This document shows positions 44,522-53,294 of a DNA stretch of 64,000 bases, piece by piece. This DNA is from Catenulispora sp. MAP5-51. GTDB lineage: Bacteria > Actinomycetota > Actinomycetes > Streptomycetales > Catenulisporaceae. The first letter of the stretch is position 1. Each line of letters starts with the position of its first letter. The DNA lies in assembly GCF_041261205.1 (NCBI RefSeq), contig NZ_JBGCCH010000002.1, positions 496,001 through 560,000 of the forward strand, given 5' to 3'. The notes beneath the pieces were generated by a model that ran no database searches, had not been told where the DNA came from, and saw only the letters and a list, made by a program, of their open reading frames with translations. The translations under genes were made by a program, and so were the position numbers.

Positions 44522-45382
44522 ATGCGATACTCGGCAATCGTGGTGTCAGTGGTCATCCCCGCGCACAACGAGGCCAGCGTGGTCGGACGTCTGCTCGGCG
44601 GACTTCTGGCCGGGGCCGCGCCGGGCGAGTTCGAGGTCTGGGTCGTCGCCAACGGCTGTTCGGACGACACGGCGGAGATCGCCGGCGCGTTCCCGGACGT
44701 CAAGGTCCTGGTCACGCCCCAGGCGAACAAGCACGCCGCCATGCGGCTGGCCGACGAGCACGCCGAGGGCTTCCCCCGGCTGTATGTGGACGCCGACGTC
44801 GAGCTCGGACCGCGGGACGTGCGCGCCCTCGCGGCGGCGTTCGACGATCCCGGCGTCCTGGCGGCCGGCCCGTCGCGCGCGATGCCCGCCGACCGGCGGC
44901 CGTGGACCGTGCGGTGGTTCTACGACGTGTGGGACGAGCTGCCGGTGGTGCGCACCGGGTTGTTCGGACGCGGCGTGGTCGGGGTCTCGCGCGAGGGCTG
45001 GGAGCGGCTGCGCGCGCTGCCGCCGCTGCTCGGCGACGACCTGGCGGCCTCGTTGCTCTTCGAGCCGTCGCAGCGCCGGGTGGTGCCGGAGTCCCGCGTG
45101 GTGGTGCACCCGCCGCGCACGGGCCGGGCGCTGCTCAGGATCCGCACCCGCGCCCTGGTCTCGACGCTCCAGGCCGCCGACGACCCGGCGCTGTCCTCGG
45201 CCTCGGGATCGGCGCGGACCTCGCTGTCCGATCTGCTGGCGGTCGCCGGGGCGGCACCGTTCCGCGCCACGCCGAAGGTCGCCTGGTTCTTCGCGCTCAC
45301 AGTCGCCACCAAGCTACGCGCTCGGCGCGCGGTCCGTACGAAGGACTTCCGAACCTGGCACCGCGACGACACGAGCCGCTGA
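44522..45382 (+). CDS. Family 2 glycosyltransferase
   Basis: 286 residues from ATG 44522; GTG 44510 and later GTG codons are alternatives because the upstream SD is weak. VVIPAHNEASVVGRLLGGL, VWVVANGCSDDTAEIA and the metal site LYVDADVELG are visible, followed by a C-terminal hydrophobic stretch with FFALTVATKL. It resembles dolichol-phosphate-mannose-synthase-type GT2 enzymes. It is transcribed away from the GT4 gene with a 73-nt divergent gap. Confidence 0.8.
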   Translation: MRYSAIVVSVVIPAHNEASVVGRLLGGLLAGAAPGEFEVWVVANGCSDDTAEIAGAFPDVKVLVTPQANKHAAMRLADEHAEGFPRLYVDADVELGPRDVRALAAAFDDPGVLAAGPSRAMPADRRPWTVRWFYDVWDELPVVRTGLFGRGVVGVSREGWERLRALPPLLGDDLAASLLFEPSQRRVVPESRVVVHPPRTGRALLRIRTRALVSTLQAADDPALSSASGSARTSLSDLLAVAGAAPFRATPKVAWFFALTVATKLRARRAVRTKDFRTWHRDDTSR

Positions 45383-45453
45383 GCCGCCGACCAAGATCAA
45401 AGTGTCAGTGTTCTGATTCGCGGGTAGCCTCCGGCGACAGGGGGTGGGGAACC

Positions 45454-46692
45454 ATGACAGAACGTACCCGAACACCGCACGCCGTCCTGGTGCTGCTGAA
45501 TCTGCCCGTGCCCGACGACCAGCGCGCCTGGTCCCAGGCCCTTGCGCTGCGCGCCGACGGCGCGCGGGTCACGGTGGTGTGCCCGGCGATCCGCGGACGC
45601 CGGGCCGGACCGGAGCGGATCGACGGCATCGAGGTGATCCGCTTCCGCTCCTTCGAGGGCCAGGGCGCGCTCGCGACGGCGGCCGAGGGCCTGTGGACCG
45701 CGGCGGCGGCGGCCCGGGCCGCCCGCGGCGCACTGCGCTCCTCGCACGCCTCGACGCCCCGCATGCTGCAGATCGGCAACCCTCCCGACCTGCTGTTCCC
45801 GCTCGCCTGGTGGGCCCGCCGGCGCGGCGTGCGCACGGTCTACGACCAGCGGGACGTGGTCCCGGTGCTGGCGGAGTCGCGCGCCGGATTCAACAGGCTG
45901 ACACCGCTCTTCCTGGCGGCCGAGCACCGCATGATCACGACCGCGGACGTGGTGATAACCCCTAGCGAGGAGCAGCGGGCGCGGATCCTGAGCCGGTACC
46001 GGCGCGACGCGCTGATCATCCGGACGGCCGAGGTGCCGCCGGCAGCCGGCGACACTGATGCTGATGCTGATGCCGATGCTGATGTCGCAGCCACAGCCGC
46101 TCCGGAGCTTTCCGAGCAGAGCGACTCCCAGGCCGACCTGACCATCGGCTACCTCGGCGTCGTCGGCGAACAGGACGGCCTCACCGACCTCCTCGACGCC
46201 GTCGCCCTGCTGCGCGCCGACGGCGTCGCCGGCTTCCACGTCGAGGTCGCCGGCGACGGGCCCGCGCTGCCCGCCGCGCGCGCCGCCGCGACGCGCCTTG
46301 GCCTGGACGAGCTCGTGACCTTCCACGGCTGGCTGGGGCCCGGCGCCGTCGACACCTTCCTCGGCAAGATCGACACGATGGCCGTGCCCGACCCCGACAA
46401 CCCGTTCAACCACTTCTGCGCGATGAACAAAGTCACCCACGCGATGGCCCGCGGCATCCCCGTCGTGCTGCGCCCGCTGCGCGAGAACGTCCGCCTCACC
46501 GCGGGCCACGCGTACGAGGCCGCCGACATGACCATCCGCGCCTTCGCCGACGCTCTGGCCGCGTTCCTCAAGGACACGCCGGCCTCGCGCGCCGAGATCG
46601 CGGCCGAAGCCCGCACCACCTTCGAGGCGCACCATTCGTGGCCTCATCACGCGCCGCGCTACGTCGAGGCCGTGTCTCCCACGCGCCACTGA
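45454..46692 (+). CDS. Family 4 glycosyltransferase
   Basis: 412 residues from ATG 45454 with GGGGTGGGGA upstream. GT-B enzyme: N-terminal half with YDQRDVVPVLAESR, linker, then LTIGYLGVVGEQDGLTDLLDAVALL and the donor site NHFCAMNKVTHAMARGIPVV (E-x7-E replaced by a looser pattern). An odd DTDADADADADV insert coded by a (GATGCT) tract lies at about 46049-46083 between the domains. It follows the GT2 at 44522 by 71 nt and probably forms the last gene of the glycan cluster. Confidence 0.82.
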   Translation: MTERTRTPHAVLVLLNLPVPDDQRAWSQALALRADGARVTVVCPAIRGRRAGPERIDGIEVIRFRSFEGQGALATAAEGLWTAAAAARAARGALRSSHASTPRMLQIGNPPDLLFPLAWWARRRGVRTVYDQRDVVPVLAESRAGFNRLTPLFLAAEHRMITTADVVITPSEEQRARILSRYRRDALIIRTAEVPPAAGDTDADADADADVAATAAPELSEQSDSQADLTIGYLGVVGEQDGLTDLLDAVALLRADGVAGFHVEVAGDGPALPAARAAATRLGLDELVTFHGWLGPGAVDTFLGKIDTMAVPDPDNPFNHFCAMNKVTHAMARGIPVVLRPLRENVRLTAGHAYEAADMTIRAFADALAAFLKDTPASRAEIAAEARTTFEAHHSWPHHAPRYVEAVSPTRH

Positions 46693-46773
46693 TCGAGCTA
46701 CTGATCAAGCCACTGGTCACGCCACTGGTCACGCCACAGATCGAGTAACAGATCACGCCGCTGATCGCCGAAC

Positions 46774-46807
46774 GGGCCCCGGCGCTCTCCACCGAGCGCC
46801 AGGGCCC
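46774..46807. terminator. Strong hairpin between convergent genes (bidirectional terminator)
   Basis: GGGCCCCGGCGCTC at 46774-46787, 6-nt loop, GAGCGCCAGGGCCC at 46794-46807; one mismatch in 14. It ends right beside the stop of the gene at 46808. Just before it, 46692-46760 carries imperfect 12-15 nt tandem copies of CACTGGTCACGC and ACTGATCAAGC type. Confidence 0.7.
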
Positions 46808-47197
46808 TCACTCATTCACTCCCAGTCCCCGCACGAACCCGCCCCGGGCCCGCCATCCCCCGCCGAAGATCGCGTCCCAGTCGAACTCGTCCGGGATCGC
46901 GGGCAGCGAGACCACCACCGCGCCCCCGTTCCGCTCGACGGCGTCACGCCAGGCGACGGCCCCCTGCACGCCGTCCGGCTGGCCCATCGTGGGTATCAGG
47001 CATCCGCCGTCCGCGCCGTCGAGCACACACACCGAGAACCCGGCCATGAGCGTCCACCCGTCGCAGGTCGGCAGCAGTCCGTCCAGCGACGCCAACTCCG
47101 GGAACTCCGCGTGCATCGGCGCGTCCGCCAGCACCAGCAAGGGCATCGGGCCCAGCATGAACCGCGCGTTCTCGCGCGGCAGCAGCATCGCAGTCAT
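46808..47197 (-). CDS. Small protein of unknown function
   Basis: 129 residues from ATG 47197 (the first 16 residues of the longer frame are Cys/Arg-rich and probably not translated). Visible: LVLADAPMHAEFPELASLDG, TLMAGFSVCVLDG, VAWRDAVERNGGAVVV and DEFDWDAIFGGGW. It is globular, acidic, with no membrane segment. No family recognised. Same strand and close to the secreted FG-GAP gene (72-nt gap). Its stop abuts the strong hairpin at 46774-46807. Confidence 0.6.
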   Translation of the reverse strand: MTAMLLPRENARFMLGPMPLLVLADAPMHAEFPELASLDGLLPTCDGWTLMAGFSVCVLDGADGGCLIPTMGQPDGVQGAVAWRDAVERNGGAVVVSLPAIPDEFDWDAIFGGGWRARGGFVRGLGVNE

Positions 47198-47269
47198 CGC
47201 GCCACCGTACCGGCAGCAGCAACCTGACGTTCTCCCGGTCGGCACCGGGAGAACGCCGGCCGCCGGGCC

Positions 47270-48490
47270 TCAGCCGAGTTCGGCCACCCCGGCCCACGCC
47301 TTGTGCCCCGAGACCTTCTCCGCCTTGCCGAACCCGCCCCCGGCGACCCCCGGCAGCAGCACCAGGTTGCCGTGCTTGTTCACGGCCCAGATGTCCGGCA
47401 GCCCGTCGCCGTTGGCGTCGCCCTTGCTGACCAGCAGCGGATACCGCGCGGCCGTCAGCCCGTGGCCGACCAGCACCCGCGTGGTCCCGTCGCCGAAGGT
47501 CCCGTCGGCCGCGCCCGGGTAGAGCCAGACCTGGCCCGTCGCGTCGTCCCGCGCGATCAGGTCGTGCAGCCCGTTCGCGGCGGGCACGATGCCGATGACC
47601 GTCCGGCCGCTCCACCCGGCCCCGGCGGTCGCCACCGGCGCGTTGTAGCGGTCCATCACCACCGACGAGTACAGGAACAACTGGTCGCCGACCTTGCCGA
47701 CCAGGTCCGCCCGGTGGTGCCCGGTGAGGTCGCCGGGCGAGCAGAGCTGTGTGAACGCCGGCCACGCCGTCTGCCCCGACGGCGCGGGCACCAGCACCTC
47801 CTGCGACGGCGAGAACCCGCCGAGGCCGTCGCCGAACGCGTTGTACAGGTTGCCGTTCTGGTAGACGAACAGGTCCTGGAACTCCCCGCGCCGCTCGTCG
47901 CCGCCGCCGGCGATGAGCGCCCCGGTGAGGTTCGTCCCCGGCAGCGTGCCGACCGCGGACGCCACCGACCCGTCGCCGCCGCCGGCCGAGAACCGCAGGC
48001 CGCCGTCGGCGCCGACGGACAGCAGGTCGGCGTGGCCGTCGCCGTCGTAGTCCGAGTAGCCGTCGACCTGCGCGCTGCCGGTGAGGGAGAAGGTGTAGGT
48101 CGCCGGCTCCGACACGTCCCCGGCGGCGTCGACCGCCTCGACGGTGAGCGTGTTGGTCCCGAACTGCGCCGAGCGCAGCTCCGGCGTGGTCGCCGTCCCG
48201 TCGGCACCGGCCGCGACGTGCGCGTTGCTGCCGGGAGGCGTGGACAGCGTGCCGTTGAGCACGTAGTCGAACTCGACGACGCCGCTGGCGGCCGGCACCG
48301 AGAAGGTGAACGTCCCCGGCGTCCGGATCACCGGCCCGGGCTGCCCGTCCGGCGGGAAGACCGCCGAGGTGACGGTCGGCTGCGGGACGACATCAGCAGT
48401 GGCCGGACCCGAGGCGAAGACCCCGGCCCCGGCGGCCGCGACACCGGCCGCCAGCAGTATCAGGGCACGACGAGTCAACGGTTGAACCAT
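47270..48490 (-). CDS. Secreted FG-GAP/VCBS-repeat protein
   Basis: 406 residues from ATG 48490 (GGGGGG upstream). Sec signal peptide with Ala-rich core (LTRRALILLAAGVAAAGAGVFASGPA), an Ig-like beta domain (about 50-145) with FDYVLNGTLSTPPG, then beta-propeller-like FG-GAP repeats: DYDGDGHADLLSVGADG, DLTGHHRADLVGKVGDQ and GDANGDGLPDIWAVNKHG, the Asp-rich Ca-binding pattern. It is exported and probably binds surface or matrix material. Located in a minus-strand run with the sirtuin gene and 46808. Confidence 0.82.
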   Translation of the reverse strand: MVQPLTRRALILLAAGVAAAGAGVFASGPATADVVPQPTVTSAVFPPDGQPGPVIRTPGTFTFSVPAASGVVEFDYVLNGTLSTPPGSNAHVAAGADGTATTPELRSAQFGTNTLTVEAVDAAGDVSEPATYTFSLTGSAQVDGYSDYDGDGHADLLSVGADGGLRFSAGGGDGSVASAVGTLPGTNLTGALIAGGGDERRGEFQDLFVYQNGNLYNAFGDGLGGFSPSQEVLVPAPSGQTAWPAFTQLCSPGDLTGHHRADLVGKVGDQLFLYSSVVMDRYNAPVATAGAGWSGRTVIGIVPAANGLHDLIARDDATGQVWLYPGAADGTFGDGTTRVLVGHGLTAARYPLLVSKGDANGDGLPDIWAVNKHGNLVLLPGVAGGGFGKAEKVSGHKAWAGVAELG

Positions 48491-48572
48491 GGTGGAACCC
48501 CCCTGAAGCAAAACCCCGTACTCCCCGAAACCATGGGAGCGCAGTCATCGTACGTCGCGCTGACCTACTGGG

Positions 48573-49472
48573 CTACCTCACCTGTCCCGCTGCCCCCACA
48601 CGCCCCACCAGTTCCACGAGGGCGGCGCCCAACGGAGCCTCTATGCGTGTCGAGGCGTACCTGTCGCCCCGCGTCACACCCTGGTTGACGATCACGACCG
48701 GCTTGCCCGCCCCGGCCGCCCGCCGCACGAAGCGCAGCCCCGACATCACCGTCAACGACGATCCGAGCACCAGCAACGCCTCGGCCCGGTCCACCAGCTC
48801 GTTGCACTGCTCGACGCGCGCCTTGGGCACGTTCTCGCCGAAGAACACGACATCCGGCTTCAGCACCCCCCGGCCGCAGGCGTCGCAGTCCACCGGCCGG
48901 AACCGCAGCACCGCGTCCTCGGCCAGGTCCACGTCGCCGTCGGGGTTGATCCGCGCCGCGACCCCGTCGAAGACCGGATTGGCCTGGATCAGCCGGCGCT
49001 CCAGTTCCGTCCGCTCGCTGAACGCCCCGCAGGTCAGGCAGATCACCCGGTCCAGGCTCCCGTGCAGGTCGACGACCTCCGGCAGGGTCCCGGCCGCCTG
49101 GTGCAGCCCGTCGACGTTCTGCGTGATCACGCCGTCCACGTGCCCGGAGGCGCGCAGCGCCGCGACCGCCCGGTGCCCGGCGTTCGGCCGCGCCCCGGCC
49201 ATCGCCCGCCACCCGAGGTGGCTGCGCGCCCAGTACCGCTGCCGGGCCTGCGCACTGCCCGCGAAGTCCTCGTAGGTCATCGGCGTGTGCTTGCGAAGCG
49301 CTCCGGATTCGCCGCGGTAGTCGGGGATCCCCGACTCCGTGGACAGCCCCGCGCCGCTCAGCACGACCACCCCGCGCCCGGCCACCAGGTCCACCATGGC
49401 GTCCAGGCTCTTCGTGCGCGGAAAAACCTCGCCGGTCGGTTCCCAAGTCAACGTCGGTCGCGTACGCACCAC
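48573..49472 (-). CDS. Sir2-family NAD-dependent protein deacylase (sirtuin)
   Basis: 299 residues. GAGLSTESGIPDYRG (NAD-binding), TQNVDGLHQAAG, VVDLHGSLD with catalytic His, a zinc site CLTCG...CDACG, VVFFGENVP and VLGSSLTVMSG are all in family order. It removes acyl groups from lysines using NAD+. The last 30 residues are a loose tail. Divergent from the GT2-TPR gene at 49610. No operon partner with clear logic; the 83-nt gap to the FG-GAP gene allows co-transcription. Confidence 0.93.
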   Translation of the reverse strand: MVRTRPTLTWEPTGEVFPRTKSLDAMVDLVAGRGVVVLSGAGLSTESGIPDYRGESGALRKHTPMTYEDFAGSAQARQRYWARSHLGWRAMAGARPNAGHRAVAALRASGHVDGVITQNVDGLHQAAGTLPEVVDLHGSLDRVICLTCGAFSERTELERRLIQANPVFDGVAARINPDGDVDLAEDAVLRFRPVDCDACGRGVLKPDVVFFGENVPKARVEQCNELVDRAEALLVLGSSLTVMSGLRFVRRAAGAGKPVVIVNQGVTRGDRYASTRIEAPLGAALVELVGRVGAAGQVR

Positions 49473-49561
49473 ACCAGCGTAAGCGCCGCCCGCTTCGGCG
49501 CGACACGCCGCGATGAGCGGGGACCGGCTCCCCTGCGCATTCCGTGGGCGACCGGCGGCTA

Positions 49562-49588
49562 CGGTATGTGCGCGTAACGGACATACCG
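49562..49588. promoter_or_regulatory. 8-bp inverted repeat before the GT2-TPR gene
   Basis: CGGTATGT (49562-49569) and ACATACCG (49581-49588), perfect, 11-nt spacer, ending 21 nt before the GTG at 49610. One turn of helix between arm centres is slightly exceeded (19 nt), so it could be a dimer operator or a leader hairpin. No regulator gene is adjacent. Confidence 0.4.
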
Positions 49589-49609
49589 CCCGTCGGAAGG
49601 GACGCCGCC

Positions 49610-50812
49610 GTGAGCAAGCCTTCGCCTGCGCAGCTACCGTCGATCCTGCCGGGTCCCAGGCCCGACGGGGCGGCCGGGGCAGCGACCCTGGACGAGCGGA
49701 CCCGCGCCGCCAACGAGGCGGGGCTGAAGGTCACCCGGCGCGCCGCGATCTGCCTGTGCATGATCGTGAAGAACGAGGCGGCGGTGATCGAGCGCTGTCT
49801 GGCCTCGGTCCGCGACGTCGTGGACTACTGGGTGATCTCCGACACCGGCTCGACCGACGGCACCCAGGACCTGATCCTCGCGGCGATGGCCGACGTCCCC
49901 GGCGAGCTGTACGAGGACCCGTGGCAGGACTTCGGCCACAACCGCTCGCTGAACCTGGACCACGCCCGCGGCAAGGCCGACTACCTGCTCCTGGTCGACG
50001 CCGACATGGTCCTGCGCCAGACCGGCGAGCTGCCGGCGCTGGACGCGGACTCGTACATGATCCGCCACAGCGGCGACGTGGAGTACCGCAACAAGCGGCT
50101 GGTCCGCGGCGACCTGCCGTGGCGCTACGTCGGCTCCACCCACGAGTACCTCACCACCGACCGCCCCGACCGCCAGCTCCACCTCGACGAGCTGGTGGTC
50201 GACCACTTCGCCGACGGCGGCTCGCGCGCCGACAAGTTCGAGCGCGACGCGCGCCTGCTGTCCGCGGACCTGGAACGCGACCCGGACAACCCGCGCACGG
50301 TGTTCTACCTGGCCCAGACGCGGCGCGATCTCGGCGAGACCGACAGGGCCGTGGCCCTGTACCGGCGGCGGGCGAAGATGGGCGGCTGGGTCGAGGAGGT
50401 CTACTTCTCGCTGCTGCAGATCGGCGAGCTGACCGCGGAGGCCGGCGACTGGCCGGCGGCGATGGACACGCTGATCGAGGCCTGGGAGTACCGGCCGGAG
50501 CGGCTGGAGGCGCTGTACGAGCTGACGTCGCGGCTCAGGCTGCGCGGGCGGTACCAGGCGGCTTACGCGTTCGCCAGCGCCGGAATCGGCGAGCCGCAGC
50601 CGGACGACGTCCTGTTCGTCCGTCCGTGGGTGTACCGGTGGGGCTTGTTGTTCGAGCTCTCCATCAGCGCGTACTGGGTCGACGACTTCGTCGGCTCGGT
50701 GCGGGCCTGCGACATGCTCCTCGCGATGCCGGACCTGCCGGATCTGCACCGGCAGCAGACCGCCGCCAATCGCGAGATGTCCTTGCAGCGGCTCACGGAC
50801 GCCCGTCGTTGA
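49610..50812 (+). CDS. GT2-type glycosyltransferase with C-terminal TPR-like helices
   Basis: 400 residues from GTG 49610, preceded by GGAAGGGA. The GT2 part has ICLCMIVKNEAAVIERCL, VISDTGSTDGTQDLI, HNRSLNLDHARGKADYLLLVDADM and DLPWRYVGSTHEYL. After about residue 230, TPR-like helix pairs follow (DPDNPRTVFYLAQTRRDLGE, YFSLLQIGELTAEAGDW, YRPERLEALYELTSRLR). SunS-like/ACL families share this GT2+TPR arrangement, some glycosylating peptides or proteins. Target unknown. It is the sole gene between two divergent/unrelated units. Confidence 0.82.
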   Translation: MSKPSPAQLPSILPGPRPDGAAGAATLDERTRAANEAGLKVTRRAAICLCMIVKNEAAVIERCLASVRDVVDYWVISDTGSTDGTQDLILAAMADVPGELYEDPWQDFGHNRSLNLDHARGKADYLLLVDADMVLRQTGELPALDADSYMIRHSGDVEYRNKRLVRGDLPWRYVGSTHEYLTTDRPDRQLHLDELVVDHFADGGSRADKFERDARLLSADLERDPDNPRTVFYLAQTRRDLGETDRAVALYRRRAKMGGWVEEVYFSLLQIGELTAEAGDWPAAMDTLIEAWEYRPERLEALYELTSRLRLRGRYQAAYAFASAGIGEPQPDDVLFVRPWVYRWGLLFELSISAYWVDDFVGSVRACDMLLAMPDLPDLHRQQTAANREMSLQRLTDARR

Positions 50813-50891
50813 TATGAGGAATGCGGATTCGCGGACCTGCGGGCGCGGCGTGTCGACAATTCTCTGATACGTCCCGCGAGCGTGGCCCGAC

Positions 50892-50935
50892 CTCGGCATA
50901 TCGGCCGAGTGAGTGAGAAAACGGTAATGCCGTTT
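50892..50935. terminator. Two tandem hairpins in the gap before the His-repeat gene
   Basis: CTCGGC-ATATCG-GCCGAG at 50892-50909 and AAACGG-TAATG-CCGTTT at 50919-50935. They lie 80-123 nt after the stop of the GT2-TPR gene and 80-125 nt before the start of the next gene. They may end upstream transcription or form an mRNA leader structure. Confidence 0.4.
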
Positions 50936-51016
50936 CGGCGGATTCCGGCGCCGGGAAATGTGACGTCTGAGACAAGTCGTCAAACCCCAGCTCTACTTCC
51001 GAAAGGGCTCTTCAGC

Positions 51017-52243
51017 ATGTCGCAAGACTCTCAGAGGCCGGTGGGGACGCTCCAGAAGTGCGTCATGGTCACCACCGGCCTGACGGTGCTCGCCGGCGCC
51101 ACGCTGACGGTGGTCGGCGGCGGGCACGACACGGCGCACAACAACGCGGTCCGCACCGAGGCCTCCGCGAGCACCACGCCGCTCATGGCCGCCCCGGTCA
51201 GCGTCGCCGCGTTCTCGACGCCTATGGCGGCGCACCCGGCCGCGCTCTCGGCCCCGCACGCGGCGCACGTGGCGGAGCGGACGACGCTCAGCGCCGCCGT
51301 GCGCCCCGCGCTGCACGAGGCCGCGATCCACGAGACCTCGGTCCACAAGGCCGCGGTGCACAGCGCGGCGGTCCACCGGGCTGCGGTGCACAACGCCGCG
51401 GTCCACCAGGCTGCGGTGCACAACGCGGCGGTCCACCAGGCTGCGGTGCACAACGCGGCCGTCCACCAGGCCGCGGTGCACAACGCGGCTGTCCACAGCG
51501 CGGCCGTCCACCGGGCTGCGGTCCACAACGCCGCGGTCCACCAGGCCGCGATCCACCACGCGGTCACGCCGAAGTCCGACGGGATGCCGCTGCCCCCACC
51601 GGAGCCTCCGCACGAGTTCGCGCCGCACCGGCACTTCGAGCGGCATTTCCACCACCACATGGAGCACAAGGCGTGCCACCACCGGCCGCACGAGAAGTGC
51701 CAGTGCGTCGGGAAGCCTGGCCCCAAGGGCGAGCGCGGGCCGATCGGGCCCGCCGGTCCGACTGGTGCGACCGGTGCGACCGGCCCGGCCGGGCCTGCCA
51801 ACGGTCCCACCGGACCCACGGGTGCCACGGGCGCGACCGGAGCGACCGGGGCCACCGGCCCCGCCGGCCCCGCCGGCCCGGACATCGACATCGTCTGGCA
51901 CAGCGCCTCGCAGGGCGAGCAGGTCGGCCTGAACAACAACGTGCTGAACTACCGCTTCGTCAACGGGTCCCAGGTCCGCAGCCCGTTGCCCCAGACGCTG
52001 TCGGCACTGCCCGGCTACCCCGGTACCACGGTGGCCCCGGCGGCCCCGGTGGTCGACGTCTCCGAGACCATCCAGAGCGACACGCTCTTCGTCGACGTCG
52101 TCACCAGCACGGGCAACGCGGCAGAGCTGATGTGCAAGCTGAACGGCATCACCGGTTTGGACAACGGCGCCCCGGCCATCTTGGCCTGCAACTCGGGCAC
52201 CATCGCGAACCCGCAGTACTGGAAGGTCATTCCGTTCCCGTAA
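51017..52243 (+). CDS. Surface protein with AAVHx pentapeptide array, His-rich linker and collagen-like domain
   Basis: 408 residues from ATG 51017 (GAAAGGG upstream; the longer frame from 50882 has no SD). A hydrophobic segment near residues 16-36 ([20 protein letters not shown]) can serve as signal or anchor. Residues about 112-181 hold 13 exact AAVHx pentapeptides (x = N, Q, S or R), flanked by TSVHK and AAIHH. A His/Pro-rich linker with [11 protein letters not shown] follows. Then a collagen-like Gly-x-y tract of about 60 residues ([14 protein letters not shown], with one interruption) and a 120-residue C-terminal domain with two Cys that could trimerise the collagen part. This layout suggests a metal-binding fibrous surface protein; function unknown. 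Confidence 0.75.
   Translation: MSQDSQRPVGTLQKCVMVTTGLTVLAGATLTVVGGGHDTAHNNAVRTEASASTTPLMAAPVSVAAFSTPMAAHPAALSAPHAAHVAERTTLSAAVRPALHEAAIHETSVHKAAVHSAAVHRAAVHNAAVHQAAVHNAAVHQAAVHNAAVHQAAVHNAAVHSAAVHRAAVHNAAVHQAAIHHAVTPKSDGMPLPPPEPPHEFAPHRHFERHFHHHMEHKACHHRPHEKCQCVGKPGPKGERGPIGPAGPTGATGATGPAGPANGPTGPTGATGATGATGATGPAGPAGPDIDIVWHSASQGEQVGLNNNVLNYRFVNGSQVRSPLPQTLSALPGYPGTTVAPAAPVVDVSETIQSDTLFVDVVTSTGNAAELMCKLNGITGLDNGAPAILACNSGTIANPQYWKVIPFP
51350..51560 (+). repeat. 15-bp tandem repeat encoding AAVHx pentapeptides
   Basis: Thirteen consecutive 15-nt units coding AAVH plus a variable residue; units alternate as 30-nt pairs (N then Q) in the middle. Third-base changes (GCG/GCC/GCT, GTG/GTC) keep the protein while the DNA varies, suggesting selection at protein level. 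Confidence 0.8.
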
Positions 52244-52277
52244 ACCGCATCGCTCTGTCCGGCACCAGTTAGGCCCA

Positions 52278-52311
52278 GAACGGCCCCGTCGCATCCGCGG
52301 CGGGGTCGTTC
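52278..52311 (+). terminator. Terminator hairpin after the His-repeat gene
   Basis: GAACGGCCCCG at 52278-52288 pairs with CGGGGTCGTTC at 52301-52311 (one G-T), followed by TTCGTCTC. It lies 35 nt after the stop of the collagen-like gene. Confidence 0.65.
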
Positions 52312-52322
52312 TTCGTCTCGCC

Positions 52323-52886
52323 TCACGCCTTCACGGCATCGGTGCGCTGTCCGGCGGCGGCATCAGAACCGGCCCCGGCGCCCGATCCGGCCGCCCGCTG
52401 GACCCCGGGCAGCGTCAGCGACAACAGCACCGCCACCGCCGAGAACCCGACCGACCACCAGAAGGCCGTGTGGAACGCGTCCACCGGCGTCCTCGGATGC
52501 GCGGCGACCCCCTCCTGGAGGATCACCGCCAGCACCGCCGTCCCGAACGACCCGCCGATCTGCTGCGCCGTCCTCGTCAGCACACTGGAATGCGGGATCT
52601 GGTCCTTCGCCAGCCCGACGTACCCGGCGACCATCACCGGCATGGTCACGGCGCCGAGGCCGAACCCGCGCACCACCATCCACACCCCGAGCTGCCACTC
52701 GGCGGTGTGCGGCCCGGCCAGCGCGAACGGGACCGTCGCGACGGCGACGATCGCGAAGCCGCTCAGAGCGATGACCCGCGCGCCGAGCCGGTCGATCGCG
52801 CCGCCGGTGACGGTCCGCGACAGGATCGTGCCGACGCCCTGCGGGACGAGCAGTACGCCCGCGGACAGCGCCTCCCCCTGCTCCGC
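52323..52886 (-). pseudogene. MFS transporter remnant (C-terminal part only)
   Basis: Only the second half of a drug-transporter-type MFS protein is present: EALSAGVLLVPQGVGTI, GGAIDRLGARVIALSGFAIV, VMVAGYVGLAKDQIPHSS, LTRTAQQIGGSFGTAVLAVIL and the final helix SVGFSAVAVLLSLTLPG. Homology stops near 52886, where the opposite strand becomes a monooxygenase remnant. N-terminal helices 1-6 are missing, so the gene is broken. A DHA2-like (14-TM) origin is suggested by the TRTAQQIGGSFGTA motif. Confidence 0.7.
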
Positions 52887-53294
52887 CCGGACACCACACC
52901 GGCCGCGGACATCGTCGCCGCCACGAGCGACCAGCTCATGGTGACCAACGCCGTCGACCTGCCCCCGGGCCTGCGCTGGCACACGCCCCGCGCAGTGCTC
53001 ATCGGCGACGCCGCCCACGCCGCCTCACCGGCCACCGGCCAGGGCGCCTCCATGGCCCTGGAGGACGCGGTGATCCTGGCCAAAGCCCTGCGCGACGCCC
53101 CCACCCCGGCAGCGGCGTTCGCCGACTACGACCGCCTACGCCGCCCGCGCGTCGAGACCAACATCGCCTCCAGCGCCGCCCTGAGCGCCGGACGCCCGCC
53201 CGCGAAGCCGCAGACGCCGCCGCTCACCGCCGAGGAGCTGATCGGGCAGCTGTCGTGGACGACGCCGCTGCCTAGTGGCACACGATCCCAGTGA
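52880..53294 (+). pseudogene. FAD-dependent monooxygenase remnant (C-terminal part only)
   Basis: The frame has the GD/FAD-binding motif VLIGDAAHAASPATGQGASMALEDAVILAKAL, typical of the second half of class A flavin monooxygenases, then ADYDRLRRPRVETN and a tail. The N-terminal GxGxxG Rossmann part is absent. Its 5' limit coincides with the 5' limit of the MFS remnant on the other strand, so one deletion or rearrangement removed both 5' halves. The end overlaps the neighbouring minus-strand gene by 23 nt. Confidence 0.7.

Noticed and set aside
51350-51560. A CRISPR-like look of the regular 15/30-bp repeats
   Set aside because: Units are contiguous with no unique spacers and encode an in-frame AAVHx pentapeptide array.
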